DNA of 64,000 bases from JADJOY01 sp046331705 [NCBI: bacterium] (GCA_046331705.1 JAXLQJ010000011.1:123709-187708), one strand, 5' to 3'. Shown: positions 39,190 through 49,074, numbered from the stretch's first letter. The notes: generated by a model from the sequence alone, not told the origin. Translations and numbers: made by a program.

Positions 39190-40131
39190 TCAGCCGGGGC
39201 CGAGTCGCTTCTTCCACTCGGGCTCGGCCATCAGGAACTCGAGCAGCGCCTTCTGCGCGTGCAGGCGGTTCTCCGCCTGATCGAACACCACCGAGCGCGG
39301 ACCCTCGATCACCTCGTCGGTGATCTCCTCGCCACGGTGCGCGGGCAGGCAGTGCAGCACGAGCGTGTCGGGTGCCGCGTGCGACACGAGCGCGGCGTCG
39401 AGCTGGTAGGAAGCGAGCGCCGCCAGGCGCTCGGCGCGCTCCGCCTCCTGGCCCATGCTCACCCACACGTCGGTGCTGATGGCGTGAGCGCCGCGCACGG
39501 CTTCGATGGGGTCGCGCGTGAGCAAGACGCGGCTGCGCGCGTCCGCGTCGAGCATTCCGAGCACCTCGTCCGCGGGCGCATAGCCCGGCGGGGTGGCGAT
39601 GCGAAAGCGAAAGCCGAGTCGCGCGCTCGCCAGGATCCACGAGTGGGCGACGTTGTTGCCGTCACCGACGTACGCCGCCTCCAGGCCGTCGAGGCTGCCG
39701 CGCTTCTCGAGGATCGTGAGCAGGTCGGCGAGGATCTGGCACGGATGGAGCAGGTCCGAGAGCGCGTTGATCACCGGGATCGTCGACCACTTCGCGTATT
39801 CCTCGAGGATCGACTGGGAGCCGGTGCGCAGCACGATCGCGTCGACGTAGCGCGACAGCACTCGTGCCGTGTCCTTCACCGGCTCGCCGCGGCCGATCTG
39901 CGTCACTCCGGGCGTCAGGAAGATGGTGTGCGCGCCGAGATCGTAGGCGCCCACCTCGAACGATACGCGCGTGCGCGTCGAGGATTTCTCGAACAGCAGC
40001 CCGATCGCCTTCCCCTCGAGGATCCGGCTCCGGTAGATGCCGGGGCCCTTCTTCATCTCGCGTGCCCGGTGGAGCACGGCGAGGATCTCTTCGCGGGAGA
40101 GGTCGAGCAGGCTGAGCAGGTGTCTGGGCAT
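39190..40131 (-). CDS. argF: Ornithine carbamoyltransferase
   Basis: Makes citrulline from ornithine and carbamoyl phosphate. The 313-residue protein has the carbamoyl-phosphate loop [13 protein letters not shown], the [11 protein letters not shown] block, DVWVSMGQE (ornithine SMG loop) and the catalytic [15 protein letters not shown] 40131 follows the argD stop by 5 bases; the longer frame upstream only overlaps argD out of frame. The motif HCLPA, with Pro after Leu, supports ornithine rather than aspartate specificity. Confidence 0.97.
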   Translation of the reverse strand: MPRHLLSLLDLSREEILAVLHRAREMKKGPGIYRSRILEGKAIGLLFEKSSTRTRVSFEVGAYDLGAHTIFLTPGVTQIGRGEPVKDTARVLSRYVDAIVLRTGSQSILEEYAKWSTIPVINALSDLLHPCQILADLLTILEKRGSLDGLEAAYVGDGNNVAHSWILASARLGFRFRIATPPGYAPADEVLGMLDADARSRVLLTRDPIEAVRGAHAISTDVWVSMGQEAERAERLAALASYQLDAALVSHAAPDTLVLHCLPAHRGEEITDEVIEGPRSVVFDQAENRLHAQKALLEFLMAEPEWKKRLGPG

Positions 40132-40136
40132 GGCGT

Positions 40137-41369
40137 TCAAAGTCCCAGGGAGGTGAGTGCGGAATCGAGGGTGGTGAGCATCTCGCCGATCTCCGCTTCC
40201 GTCACGATGAGCGGCGGCAGGAAGCGCAAGGTGCGCCCTTGCACCGCGTTGACGAGCACGCCGCGCTCGCGGCACGCGTCGACGATGGGGGCGGCCTCGA
40301 CCGCGAGGTCGGCGCCCCAGATGAGCCCCATTCCGCGCACCTCGCGGATGACGTCGTGCTTGGCGGCGAGGGCACGCAGCCCGTCGCCGAGCACGACCTC
40401 CAGCGCCAGCGCCCGCTCGGGTAGCTGCTCCGCGACGAGCGTCTCGCAGGTCGCGAGGGCGGCGGCGCACGCCACCGGATTGCCCCCGAAGGTCGAGCCG
40501 TGGGAGCCCTTGGTGAAGTGCTGCGCCACTGCCTCGGTGGCGAGGGTGGCGCCGATCGGCAGGCCGGAGCCGAGCGATTTCGCGAGCGTCATCACGTCCG
40601 GCGTCACGTCGAAGCGCTGGTACGCCCACAGCGCGCCGGCGCGGCCGAGACCGCTTTGCACCTCGTCGAAGATGAGCGTGAGCCCCGCGTCGTCCGCGAG
40701 CTGTCGGACCGCCGCCAGATAGCCGCGCGGTGGGATGTTCACGCCGCCTTCGCCCTGGATCGGCTCGATCAGGATCGCGGCGGTGGTGGGGCCGATGGCG
40801 AGCGCCAGCATGTCGAGATCGCCGTAGGGCACGTGGACGAAGCCGGGCACGAGCGGCTCGAAGCCGGCGTGGACCTTTTCCTGCCCGGTGGCGGTTAGCG
40901 TGGCGAACGTGCGGCCGTGGAAGCTGTTGGTGGCGGTCACGACCTCGAAGCGTCCCGGACCGTGGAGATCGTTCGAGCGCTTCCGCGCCAGCTTGAGCGC
41001 GGCCTCGTTGGCCTCGGCGCCGCTGTTCGAGAAGAACACACGGTCGGCGAACGAATGCTCGGTGAGCCACTGGGCGAGCTGCGCTTGCGGCACGGTGTGG
41101 TAGAGGTTCGACGCGTGCCACAGCTGATCGAGCTGTCGCTTCGCGGCCGCGACCGGCTTCGGCGGGCAATGCCCGAGGTTCGCGACGGAGATGCCCGCGA
41201 CGAAGTCGAGATAGCGCTTTCCGTCGGCGTCCCAGACGTGCATGCCCGCGCCGCGCACGATCACCAGCGGCGAGCGCGCGTAGTTGGCGGTGGTGTGCGC
41301 CGCCATCAGCGAGCGCACCTCGTCCGAGCTCGGAACGGGTGGCGATGGGTGGGGGAGATCGTGGCTCAC
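40137..41369 (-). CDS. argD: Acetylornithine aminotransferase
   Basis: PLP-dependent class-III aminotransferase of arginine biosynthesis. The 410-residue protein shows the substrate-pocket motif FFSNSGAEANEAALKLAR, the PLP Asp block LIFDEVQSGLGRAG, and the Schiff-base Lys in MTLAKSLGSGLPIG. HGSTFGGNPVACAAAL is also typical. Its ATG overlaps the argB stop as ATGA. It could also act as succinyl-diaminopimelate aminotransferase, as some ArgD do; the sequence alone cannot tell. Confidence 0.96.
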   Translation of the reverse strand: MSHDLPHPSPPVPSSDEVRSLMAAHTTANYARSPLVIVRGAGMHVWDADGKRYLDFVAGISVANLGHCPPKPVAAAKRQLDQLWHASNLYHTVPQAQLAQWLTEHSFADRVFFSNSGAEANEAALKLARKRSNDLHGPGRFEVVTATNSFHGRTFATLTATGQEKVHAGFEPLVPGFVHVPYGDLDMLALAIGPTTAAILIEPIQGEGGVNIPPRGYLAAVRQLADDAGLTLIFDEVQSGLGRAGALWAYQRFDVTPDVMTLAKSLGSGLPIGATLATEAVAQHFTKGSHGSTFGGNPVACAAALATCETLVAEQLPERALALEVVLGDGLRALAAKHDVIREVRGMGLIWGADLAVEAAPIVDACRERGVLVNAVQGRTLRFLPPLIVTEAEIGEMLTTLDSALTSLGL

Positions 41370-42223
41370 GGCGTGATCAGCGTCCCGATCCCACGGTCGG
41401 TGAAGATCTCGAGGAGCACGGCGTGCGGCACGCGACCGTCGATCACGTGGGCCTGGTGCACGCCGTCGACGAGCGCCGCGAGGAGCTTGGGGATCATGCC
41501 GCCCTTGGCGGTGCCCGCCGCGATGAGTGCGCGCGCCTCGTCGGCGGTGAGGCTCTGGAGCTTCTTGCCCTCGGCGTCGCGCACGCCTTCGACGTCGGTG
41601 ATGAGCATCAGCTTCTCGGCGCGCAGTGCCCGCGCCAGCGCGCTGGCGAAGGTGTCCGCGTTCAAGTTGAGCGTCTGCCCGTCCTCGCCACCCGCGACCG
41701 GCGCGATCACCGGGATGAAGCCGGCCTCGTCGAGGTGATCGATCACCCGCGGATCGACCGACACCACCTCGCCCACCTGGCCCATGTCGCGCGGTCCCGC
41801 CGCGGTCTGCTTGGGCGGGGCCTTGCGGGCGCGCACCAGACCGCCGTCCTTGCCCGAGAGCCCGACGGCGCGGCCGCCCACGGATTGGATCTTCTGGACG
41901 ATGGTGCGGTTCACGTGCCCGACCAGCACCATCTCCACGACTTCCATGGCCTCGGGACTCGTGACGCGGATGCCGTCCACGAACTCCGACGGGATGGCCA
42001 GCTTCGCGAGCCAGTCGTTGATCTGCGGGCCGCCGCCGTGGACCACCACCGGGCGGATGCCGACGTGCTGGAGCAGTACCAAGTCCTGGACGAAGGCGTC
42101 CTTCAGCTCGGCGTGCACCATCGCCGCGCCGCCGTACTTGATGACGACGGTCTTGCCGGTGAAGCGCTGGATGTAGGGCAGCGCCTCGATGAGGACGTGC
42201 GCCCGTTCGATGAGTCGTTCCAT
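41366..42223 (-). CDS. argB: Acetylglutamate kinase
   Basis: Phosphorylates N-acetylglutamate. The 285-residue amino-acid-kinase protein has the N-terminal KTVVIKYGGAAMVHAELKDA, the substrate loop VVHGGGPQINDWL, and LNLNADTFASALARALRAEK followed by LITDVEGV. The N-terminal helix (LIERAHVLIEALPYIQRF) is like that of arginine-inhibited, hexameric acetylglutamate kinases, so feedback inhibition by arginine is likely. It follows hslU by 43 bases and overlaps argD by 4. Confidence 0.96.
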   Translation of the reverse strand: MERLIERAHVLIEALPYIQRFTGKTVVIKYGGAAMVHAELKDAFVQDLVLLQHVGIRPVVVHGGGPQINDWLAKLAIPSEFVDGIRVTSPEAMEVVEMVLVGHVNRTIVQKIQSVGGRAVGLSGKDGGLVRARKAPPKQTAAGPRDMGQVGEVVSVDPRVIDHLDEAGFIPVIAPVAGGEDGQTLNLNADTFASALARALRAEKLMLITDVEGVRDAEGKKLQSLTADEARALIAAGTAKGGMIPKLLAALVDGVHQAHVIDGRVPHAVLLEIFTDRGIGTLITP

Positions 42224-42266
42224 GGATCGCGTCCGAGGTCGGTGAGGGACGAGCGTCGCGAGACGC

Positions 42267-43607
42267 TCACAAGATGTACCGGCTCAGGTCCGTGTCCTCG
42301 ACGATGTCCTTGAGGCGCTCGCGCACCAGCGCGGCGTCGACACGCACGGTGTCGCCCTTGCGCTCGGGGGCCTCGAACGAGACCTCCTCGAGCAGCCGCT
42401 CGATCACCGTGTGCAGCCGCCGCGCGCCGATGTTCTCGGTCTCCTCGTTGACGCGCGCGGCGGTCTCCGCGATGGCACGGATCCCGTCCTCGGCGAACTC
42501 GAGGTTCACCTCCTCGGTGGCGAGCAGCTCGGCGGCATGGCGAATCGGCGAGGCTTCCGACTCGGTCAGGATCTTCACGAACTCGTCCACGCCCAGGTCG
42601 TCGAGCTCGACGCGGATCGGCAATCGCCCCTGCAGCTCGGGGATCAGGTCCGAGGGCTTGGAGATGTGGAAGGCCCCGGCGGCGATGAACAAGATGTGGT
42701 CCGTTCGCACCAAGCCGTAGCGGGTGTTGACCGTCGAGCCTTCCAGGATCGGCAGCAGGTCGCGTTGCACGCCCTCGCGCGACACGTCCGGCCCCACGTG
42801 GCCCTCGCTGCTGCCGGCGACCTTGTCGAGCTCGTCGAGGAACACGATCCCCGATTGCTCGACGCGCTGCACGGCGATGCGCTTCACCGCCTCGGCGTCC
42901 ACCAGCCGCCCGGCTTCTTCCTCGAGGAGCTGCTGGCGCGCCTCGGCGACGCTGACCAGGCGCCGCTCGGTGCGCTTGGGGAAGAGGTTCCCGAGGACGT
43001 TCTGCATCTGAACGTCCATCTCTTCCATGCCCTGCGGGGTCATGATCTCGACCTTGGGGAACGCGCGCACCGGCGTCTCGATCTCGACCGTGCGCTCGTC
43101 GAGCGCCCCGTCGCGCAACAGCCTGCGCAACCGATCGCGGGTGGTTTCCTTCTCCCCCGGCTCCGCGGTGCGCGGCGGTCCCGGCAGCAGCAGGTCGAGA
43201 AGCCTGTCCTCGACGCGCTCGGCGGCCTTGCCGCGGACCTTCTCTTCTTCCTCGGCGCGCACCTGATTCACCGCCTGGTGGACCAGGTCGCGGATCATCG
43301 ACTCGACGTCGCGGCCGACGTAGCCGACCTCGGTGAACTTGGTGGCTTCGACCTTGAGAAACGGCGCCTTCACGAGGCGCGCGATGCGGCGGGCGATCTC
43401 CGTCTTGCCCACGCCGGTCGGGCCGATCATCAGGATGTTCTTGGGCAGGATGTCCTGGCCGACCTCGGACGGAAGCTGGGCGCGCCGCCAGCGATCGCGC
43501 AAGGCGATCGCGACCGCGCGCTTCGCCGCGGCTTGGCCGACGATGTACTTGTCGAGCTCGGCGACGATCCGCCGCGGCGTGAGGTCGTGTTCGAGATCCA
43601 TGTCCAT
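42267..43607 (-). CDS. hslU: HslU ATPase subunit of the HslUV protease
   Basis: AAA+ unfoldase that feeds substrates to HslV. The 446-residue protein has the N-terminal [20 protein letters not shown], Walker [16 protein letters not shown], the pore loop [10 protein letters not shown], the I-domain (~110-240), Walker [13 protein letters not shown], and the sensor/SRH region ending in [12 protein letters not shown]. The C-terminus DTDLSRYIL is the canonical tail that docks into HslV. It starts 16 bases after hslV. Fully canonical. Confidence 0.97.
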   Translation of the reverse strand: MDMDLEHDLTPRRIVAELDKYIVGQAAAKRAVAIALRDRWRRAQLPSEVGQDILPKNILMIGPTGVGKTEIARRIARLVKAPFLKVEATKFTEVGYVGRDVESMIRDLVHQAVNQVRAEEEEKVRGKAAERVEDRLLDLLLPGPPRTAEPGEKETTRDRLRRLLRDGALDERTVEIETPVRAFPKVEIMTPQGMEEMDVQMQNVLGNLFPKRTERRLVSVAEARQQLLEEEAGRLVDAEAVKRIAVQRVEQSGIVFLDELDKVAGSSEGHVGPDVSREGVQRDLLPILEGSTVNTRYGLVRTDHILFIAAGAFHISKPSDLIPELQGRLPIRVELDDLGVDEFVKILTESEASPIRHAAELLATEEVNLEFAEDGIRAIAETAARVNEETENIGARRLHTVIERLLEEVSFEAPERKGDTVRVDAALVRERLKDIVEDTDLSRYIL

Positions 43608-43623
43608 TCGCCTGGCTGGGGAA

Positions 43624-44169
43624 TCAGATCTCTTCCACGACGATCTCGTCGTTGGTGTAGAGGCAGATCTCGGAGGCGATGCGAATCGCCTCGAAGGCGA
43701 TCTTGGCGGGCTCGAGCTCGGTGTGGGCGAGCATCGCGCGAGCCGCCGCGAGCGCGTACGGCGCGCCCGAGCCCACGGCCACCACGCCGTCCTCGGGCTC
43801 GATCACGTCGCCGTTGCCCGAGATGAGCAGGCAATGGTCGGGGTCCGCCACCACGATCATCGCTTCGAGCCGGCGCAGGATGCGGTCGGTCCGCCAATCC
43901 TTCGCGAGCTCGGCGGCGGCGCGCAGCAGGTTGCCGTTCACCGCGTCCAGCCGCTCCTCGAACTTGTCGAGGAGCGCGCCCGCGTCCGCGGCGGCGCCGG
44001 CGAATCCCGCCACCACTCGGTCTCCGTAGAGGCGCCGCACCTTGCGGGCGCTGTGCTTCAGGATCGTGTCGCCGAAGGTGACCTGGCCGTCGCCGGCCAT
44101 GGCGCCTTTGTCGCCCCGCCGGACCGCCACGATCGTGGTGCTGCGCCAGCGCGCTCGTTGCGATCGCAT
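43624..44169 (-). CDS. hslV: HslV peptidase subunit
   Basis: Threonine peptidase of the HslUV complex. The mature enzyme should start at Thr in [20 protein letters not shown], with the proteasome-like motifs [21 protein letters not shown], and [15 protein letters not shown]. Starting at ATG 44169 gives a ten-residue basic leader [10 protein letters not shown] before the catalytic Thr; most HslV lose only Met or a very short propeptide. The open frame to 44286 is longer still but has a non-conserved leader. It is first in a run continuing into hslU and four arginine genes. Confidence 0.95.
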   Translation of the reverse strand: MRSQRARWRSTTIVAVRRGDKGAMAGDGQVTFGDTILKHSARKVRRLYGDRVVAGFAGAAADAGALLDKFEERLDAVNGNLLRAAAELAKDWRTDRILRRLEAMIVVADPDHCLLISGNGDVIEPEDGVVAVGSGAPYALAAARAMLAHTELEPAKIAFEAIRIASEICLYTNDEIVVEEI

Positions 44170-44406
44170 GGTCACCGTCCCATCCCCAGGAAAACGCCGA
44201 CGAGCACCGTTCGCCGAACCCGGTGCTCGCGAGGACGCTCGTTGCGGGAAGCCGCTAGGAGTAGCACACCGCCCTCCACCCCCCAAGATTGGCCGAATCG
44301 CCGGGAGCTCGCTCGAGGGCCCTCGCGCAGATGGTCGCTCGGCTTGCGCCGCTCGTCACCCCGGGCCTACCCTGATGTCACCCTCGCGGACCTGACGGAG
44401 TGAGCG

Positions 44407-45618
44407 ATGCAAGTCCGACGGTGGTGGATTCGTTGCGCGATCGTTGCGCTCGCGGCGGCGGGCTGCAACGCGACGTCGTTCTGGGTGCCCGTCGGGAGCA
44501 CCGCCGACCGGTTCGCGATCTCGGGCTTCGACCAGGATGCGTCGGGCTTCGTGGTCGTGGGTCAGAGCCGCGCCGTGCCCTCCGACTACCAGGAGCGGCT
44601 CTACAAGCTCGATGGTTCCGGCCACACGCTGTGGTTCGTGAACCTCGACGCGTTGGATCCCTGGGGGCTCGCCGACGGCAAGGTCCGGACGCTTCCCGGG
44701 GGCGGCTACCTGGTGTGCGGTCACGCCGAGGAGGGCTATCCGTCCGCCAACGAGCGGCTGGTGCTGGCCGAGCTCGACTCGACGGGCGACCCGGTGTGGA
44801 CCACTCGCTTCGCCGAGAACGAGCTGTGGTCCCCCTCGTGCTCGTCCATTCACGTGACGACCGAGGGCTACGCGGCGTTCTATTGGGGCTACAGCCTGCC
44901 AACCAACGATACGAATCCGCACCTGCTCTTGCGTACCGACGCCGCGGGTACCCCGCTCGCAACCGTCGAGCTCGAGCCCGATCTCTCCGGCGGGATGAGC
45001 GGTATCGTGACCTCCGATGGCGGATTCGCGTACGTGAAGGACGTCGAGTCGACCCAGCCGCTGCCGTCTCCGCCCGATCACGACCCCGTGCTGGTGAAGC
45101 TCGATCCGCTCGGGCAGCCGGTATGGCAGCGGACCTACACCCGCGACCTCCTCGAAGAGCGAGCCGGGAGCATTCAGCAGACCAGCGACGGCGGATTCGT
45201 CCTGGCCGGGCAAGACCTCCCGTACTACCCGGACCAGAACAACCAGGTTTGGGTGCGCAAGACGGACTCCGGCGGAAACGAGGAGTGGGTCAACGACGTC
45301 GCCAACGATGTCTCGTCGAAAGGCGGTTCCGCGGTCGAGAACGGCACGAGCGGTTACGTCGTGCGCGCCAACCGCAACGGCGGCACCCAGCAGGCGTTTC
45401 CCGAGCTGCTATCCCTCGACTCCGCGGGGCAGGTCCAGTCGATGACGATCTTCGGCGCCCCGAGCTGCCACGTCGACGGCTCGAGCCTGAAGCGGACCAC
45501 CGACGGTGGTTTCGTGTTCCACGCCAGCGCTTATCCGCCGTCCTCGAGCTTCCCGCACTATCTGGTCAAGACCGACTCCGCGCTGACGGCCGTTCCGCCG
45601 CCAGCCGATTGCACCTGA
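44407..45618 (+). CDS. Lipoprotein with beta-propeller-like repeats
   Basis: A 403-residue exported protein with lipobox LAAAGC (Cys20). The body consists of repeats with the pattern (T)xDGGFxxxG and LDxxGxxxW (TSDGGFAYVKD, TSDGGFVLAGQD, TTDGGFVFHASA; LDSTGDPVWTTRF, LDPLGQPVWQRTY), as in a family of bacterial propeller-like or delta-60-repeat-like surface proteins. Probably outer-membrane or surface exposed; the ligand is unknown. GGAG lies 6 bases before ATG 44407. It is divergent from hslV, with 237 bases between, and convergent with the recombinase gene. Confidence 0.82.
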   Translation: MQVRRWWIRCAIVALAAAGCNATSFWVPVGSTADRFAISGFDQDASGFVVVGQSRAVPSDYQERLYKLDGSGHTLWFVNLDALDPWGLADGKVRTLPGGGYLVCGHAEEGYPSANERLVLAELDSTGDPVWTTRFAENELWSPSCSSIHVTTEGYAAFYWGYSLPTNDTNPHLLLRTDAAGTPLATVELEPDLSGGMSGIVTSDGGFAYVKDVESTQPLPSPPDHDPVLVKLDPLGQPVWQRTYTRDLLEERAGSIQQTSDGGFVLAGQDLPYYPDQNNQVWVRKTDSGGNEEWVNDVANDVSSKGGSAVENGTSGYVVRANRNGGTQQAFPELLSLDSAGQVQSMTIFGAPSCHVDGSSLKRTTDGGFVFHASAYPPSSSFPHYLVKTDSALTAVPPPADCT

Positions 45619-45669
45619 GCCCGCGCGGGGGCGCGGTTCGCGGACGATCGCCGCGCCCCTCGGTGCCGC

Positions 45670-46635
45670 TCACGACTTGCGGCGAGCCCGCGGATGCGCG
45701 GAATCGTACTCACGGGCCAGCGTGCCGAGGCCGACGTGGGTGTAGCGCTGCGTCGTGGACAAGCTCGCGTGGCCGAGCAACTCCTGGATCGAGCGCAGAT
45801 CGGCGCCTCCCTCGAGGAGATGGGTGGCGAAGGTGTGGCGAAGCAGGTGAGGGTGGACGTTCTTCTGGAGATCCGCGTCGTGACGCGCAGCTTCGAGAAC
45901 GCGCGCCATGCTGCGGGTTGTCAGCCGCCGGCCGCGCGCGTTGAGGAACAGCGCCTCGCGATCCGGCTCCGCCGCGGCTCCCCCTTCGGAGCGCTTCCGC
46001 ATCCACTCGGCGAGCAGCGTCGCGCGTGCCTCCAGGTAGGGGCGTAGCGCCTCGGCGGTCGCGCCGCTGAGCGGCACCACGCGCTCCTTCCGACCTTTGC
46101 CGCGCACGCGGATCAGCGCGAGGTTGGGCTCGATGTCGGCGAGATCGATGCCCGAGGCCTCGGCGACGCGCAGTCCCGACCCGTAGAGCATCTCGAGGAG
46201 CAGGTGGGCGCGCCGTGCCGCGAAGCCGCCCTTCTCGGTGACGGCGATGAGCGCCTCGGTCTCCTCGAACAGGAGATGGCGCGGCGTGGTCTTCGGGATG
46301 CGCGGGGACTCGAGCACTTCGGTGGGATCGCTCTCGATACCGCCTTCGCGACGCACGAACTGGAAGAACGTGCGAAACGCCGAGAGCTTGCGCGCCGTGG
46401 TGGTGCGCTTGCGGCCCTTCAGCCGTTGCGCGAGGTGGGCGCGCAGATCGTTGCGGGTGATCGTGGCGACGGGGATCCGGGCGGCGGGGGTCGAGCGGCT
46501 CAGCTCCAGATCCGCCGCGAGACGTTCGAGCTCGGCGCGGTACGCGCGGATGGTGTGCGCCGAGGCGTTGCGCTCGACGCGCAGGAACTCGTCGACGAAA
46601 CGCTCGATCCAGTCGCAGAGGCCGATGGTCGTCAC
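45670..46635 (-). CDS. xerC: Tyrosine recombinase, XerC-type
   Basis: A 321-residue site-specific recombinase, probably one of the pair that resolves chromosome dimers at dif. The N-terminal SAM-like core-binding domain (~1-100) includes NASAHTIRAYRAEL. The catalytic domain has YGSGLRVAEASGIDL (first Arg), the GKGRKERVVPL Lys region, HPHLLRHTFATHLL (His-x-x-Arg), LLGHASLSTTQRYTHV (His and nucleophile Tyr). An XerC next to hslVU is common in bacteria; here the lipoprotein gene intervenes. Assignment to XerC rather than XerD or another recombinase is by context. Confidence 0.9.
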   Translation of the reverse strand: MTTIGLCDWIERFVDEFLRVERNASAHTIRAYRAELERLAADLELSRSTPAARIPVATITRNDLRAHLAQRLKGRKRTTTARKLSAFRTFFQFVRREGGIESDPTEVLESPRIPKTTPRHLLFEETEALIAVTEKGGFAARRAHLLLEMLYGSGLRVAEASGIDLADIEPNLALIRVRGKGRKERVVPLSGATAEALRPYLEARATLLAEWMRKRSEGGAAAEPDREALFLNARGRRLTTRSMARVLEAARHDADLQKNVHPHLLRHTFATHLLEGGADLRSIQELLGHASLSTTQRYTHVGLGTLAREYDSAHPRARRKS

Positions 46636-46925
46636 GGGCGGATCTTACCCGTCGCGGGCGTCATCGCGTCGCCGTCGGATCGGCGCACGGCCCCGTAACG
46701 GGGGTCACCGAGCGCGTGGCCAGTCCGGAACGCGCGAGCACGGATCGCGTGTGCGCCGCGCATGATTTCCGCCCGTCGAGACTGGGCTCGAGCCCACCAC
46801 CGCGGTGGGCGGCCGCGAACGGCACGAATCATGCCTCGTTTGCGAGCGGGTGCGGTGCGTGAGGGCTTCGTTGGGGACGCTTGCCGAGGGGGCAGGCCGC
46901 TCCCGGATCAGAGCAGCGGTAAGTT

Positions 46926-46954
46926 TTGACGCACCGTGTTGAGCATGGTTCAAT
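46926..46954 (+). promoter_or_regulatory. Sigma-70-like promoter for the acyl-CoA dehydrogenase gene
   Basis: TTGACG at 46926-46931 matches five of six -35 positions. After a 17-base spacer, TTCAAT at 46949-46954 matches four of six -10 positions. It points toward the gene starting at 47039 and would give a leader of about 75-80 bases. Predicted from sequence only. Confidence 0.55.
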
Positions 46955-46960
46955 AACGGC

Positions 46961-46988
46961 TCCGCCAAGCGCGGAACTCCGTTTTTTT
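46961..46988 (+). terminator. Hairpin followed by a T-run in the leader of the acyl-CoA dehydrogenase gene
   Basis: Arms TCCGC (46961-46965) and GCGGA (46971-46975) around loop CAAGC are followed, six bases later, by seven T (46982-46988). No plus-strand gene lies upstream for it to terminate, so it may be a premature-termination or leader structure just after the predicted start point. The stem is short, so the call is weak. Confidence 0.35.
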
Positions 46989-47038
46989 CAGGTGCCGACC
47001 ATCCCGGCGGCAACTCGACGACGGAAAGGGGCAAGGGC

Positions 47039-48964
47039 ATGAGCACTGCGATCCAGCACAGCACCGAGGCCGAGTCCAGACAGCTTGCCGAGGACTCACG
47101 CGAGCAAGATTGGACGGGGCGCGCCTTCATTCGCGAGATGTTCCTCGGGAACTTCGAGCTGGAGGTCATCCATCCCTTCCCAATCGAGAAGGAAGAGCGT
47201 CCGGAGTTCACCAAGTTCTACGTCGCGATGCGCGACTTCCTGACCAACGAGGTGGACTCGGTCGAGATCGACGCCACCGGTGAGTATCCGCCCAAGGTCG
47301 TCGACGGGCTGCGCAAGCTCGGCGCCTTCGGCATGAAGGTGCCCAAGGAGTACGGCGGCCTCGGCTTCCACCAGGTCGAGTACAACAAGGTCATGGAGAT
47401 GGTCGGCTCGGTCGACGGCAACATCTGTGCGTTGCTCTCGGCTCACCAGTCCATCGGCGTGCCCCAGCCCCTCAAGCTCTTCGGCAGCCCCGAGCTCAAG
47501 AAGAAGTACCTGCCTCGCTGCGCCGCGGGCGCCATCTCCGCGTTCGCGTTGACCGAGCCGCACGTCGGTTCGGACCCCGCCAGCCTCTCCACCACCGCCG
47601 AGCCGACGGAAGACGGCAAGTACTTCATCCTCAACGGCGAGAAGCTCTGGTGCACGAACGGCACGCTGGCCGAGCTCTTGGTCGTGATGGCGCGCAACCC
47701 CAAGACCAAGAAGATCAGCGCCTTCATCGTCGAGACCGCCTGGGAAGGCGTGACGGTCCAGCACCGCTGCCGCTTCATGGGCCTCAAGGCGCTCGCCAAC
47801 GCGGTCATCACGTTCGAGAACGTGAAGATTCCGCGCGAGAACATCATCGGCGACGAGGGGAAGGGGCTCAAGATCGCGCTCGTCACGCTCAACACCGGTC
47901 GCCTCACGCTGCCGGCGGCGAGCGCGGGCGGCGCCAAGCGCTCGCTCGAGATGCTGCGCATGTGGTGCAACGAGCGCAACCAGTGGGGCGTCCCCGTCGG
48001 CAAGCACGAGGCCATCGCCCACCAGCTCGCCGACATGGCGGCCACCACCTGGGCCATGGATTCCGTGAGCGACCTCTGCAGCCAGATGGCCGATCGCGGC
48101 GGCTACGACATCCGGCTGGAAGCGGCAGCGGCGAAGGAATGGAACACGGTTCGCGGCTGGGAGCTGATCGATCGCACCCTCCAGATCCGCGGCGGCCGCG
48201 GCTACGAGACCGAGAAGTCCCTGAAGGAGCGCGGCGAGTTCCCGGCGCCCGTCGAGCGCGTGATGCGCGATTGCCGCATCAACCTGATCTTCGAGGGCTC
48301 GAGCGAGATCATGCACCTCTTCATGGCCCGCGAGGCGGTGGACAAGCACCTCCAGGTCGCGGGAACCATGATCAACCCCAAGTCCACCCTCGCCGACAAG
48401 GCGAAGGCGATGCCCGCCATCCTGGGCTACTACGCGAAGTGGTACCCGCCGCTCTGGCTCAAGGGATTGGCGGCGCCGTTCGCGTTCGCCGACTGGGGCC
48501 GCCTGGCGCCGCAGCTTCGCTTCGTCGAGCGTAGCTGCCGCCGTCTGGCGCGAAGCACCTTCCACGGCATGGCCATCTACCAGGCCAAGATGGAGCGCAA
48601 GCAGGCGTTCCTGTTCCGCGCCGTGGACATCGTGATGGAGCTCTTCGCGATGTCGGCGAGCGTCTCGCGTGCCCGCCAGATGCTCGATGCAAAGCACCCG
48701 GATGCCGAGAAGGCCATCGAGCTCACCGAGCTCTTCTGCGCCAACTCTCGCCGCAAGATCGATCGCTTGTTCGAGGATCTGTGGTCGAACAACGACGCCC
48801 TCAAGAACAAGGTCGCCGCGCGCGTGCTCAAGCACGAGCACAAGTGGCTCGAGGAAGGCATCATCGACATCGGCCTCACCACCGAGCTCATCCGTACCCG
48901 CGCCATCACCGACTTCCGCAAGCAGCAGGCGGCGGAAGCTCCGCGGCTCGCGGCCGCATCCTGA
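47039..48964 (+). CDS. Acyl-CoA dehydrogenase, VLCAD/ACAD9-like with C-terminal extension
   Basis: FAD enzyme predicted to catalyse alpha,beta-dehydrogenation of (very) long-chain acyl-CoA in beta-oxidation. The 641 residues include a non-catalytic leader (~1-60), the ACAD core (~60-440) with GAFGMKVPKEYGGLGF, FALTEPHVGSDPAS and ILNGEKLWCTNG, then IRGGRGYETEKSL. LIFEGSSEIMHLFMAREAVD holds the expected catalytic Glu. The ~180-residue helical C-terminal extension matches the layout of VLCAD and ACAD9, which bind the membrane through it. It has its own predicted promoter. No electron-transfer flavoprotein genes are adjacent. Confidence 0.92.
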   Translation: MSTAIQHSTEAESRQLAEDSREQDWTGRAFIREMFLGNFELEVIHPFPIEKEERPEFTKFYVAMRDFLTNEVDSVEIDATGEYPPKVVDGLRKLGAFGMKVPKEYGGLGFHQVEYNKVMEMVGSVDGNICALLSAHQSIGVPQPLKLFGSPELKKKYLPRCAAGAISAFALTEPHVGSDPASLSTTAEPTEDGKYFILNGEKLWCTNGTLAELLVVMARNPKTKKISAFIVETAWEGVTVQHRCRFMGLKALANAVITFENVKIPRENIIGDEGKGLKIALVTLNTGRLTLPAASAGGAKRSLEMLRMWCNERNQWGVPVGKHEAIAHQLADMAATTWAMDSVSDLCSQMADRGGYDIRLEAAAAKEWNTVRGWELIDRTLQIRGGRGYETEKSLKERGEFPAPVERVMRDCRINLIFEGSSEIMHLFMAREAVDKHLQVAGTMINPKSTLADKAKAMPAILGYYAKWYPPLWLKGLAAPFAFADWGRLAPQLRFVERSCRRLARSTFHGMAIYQAKMERKQAFLFRAVDIVMELFAMSASVSRARQMLDAKHPDAEKAIELTELFCANSRRKIDRLFEDLWSNNDALKNKVAARVLKHEHKWLEEGIIDIGLTTELIRTRAITDFRKQQAAEAPRLAAAS

Positions 48965-49006
48965 TGCAGCAGGCCGAGCGATCGCGGATCGCGATCCCCG
49001 GTTGAC

Positions 49007-49035
49007 GAAGCGGCCACCCAGCGGGTGGCCGCTTC
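49007..49035 (+). terminator. Strong hairpin after the acyl-CoA dehydrogenase gene
   Basis: A perfect 13-bp stem GAAGCGGCCACCC / GGGTGGCCGCTTC with loop AGC starts 43 bases after the stop codon. There is no T-run; such bare hairpins often mark transcript 3' ends in GC-rich bacteria. It lies 40 bases before the next gene, so it may set that gene apart. Confidence 0.7.
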
Positions 49036-49074
49036 GCGCTTGAGCGCCCGTCGAGCGCGCACGAGGGCTCTCGC

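Larger units (their letters stand above)
46636..47038. other. Intergenic region upstream of the acyl-CoA dehydrogenase gene
   Basis: This 403-base region between divergent genes has no convincing gene. It contains a perfect 12-bp palindrome CCACCGCGGTGG (46797-46808) inside a longer stem GCCCACC/GGTGGGC. It also contains a promoter-like pair at 46926-46954 and a small hairpin with a seven-T run (46961-46988). These are described separately. Confidence 0.6.

Noticed and set aside
45670-46635. Tyrosine recombinase as a mobile-element integrase
   Set aside because: Its length, motifs and proximity to hslVU fit housekeeping XerC, and no attachment repeats or cargo genes flank it.
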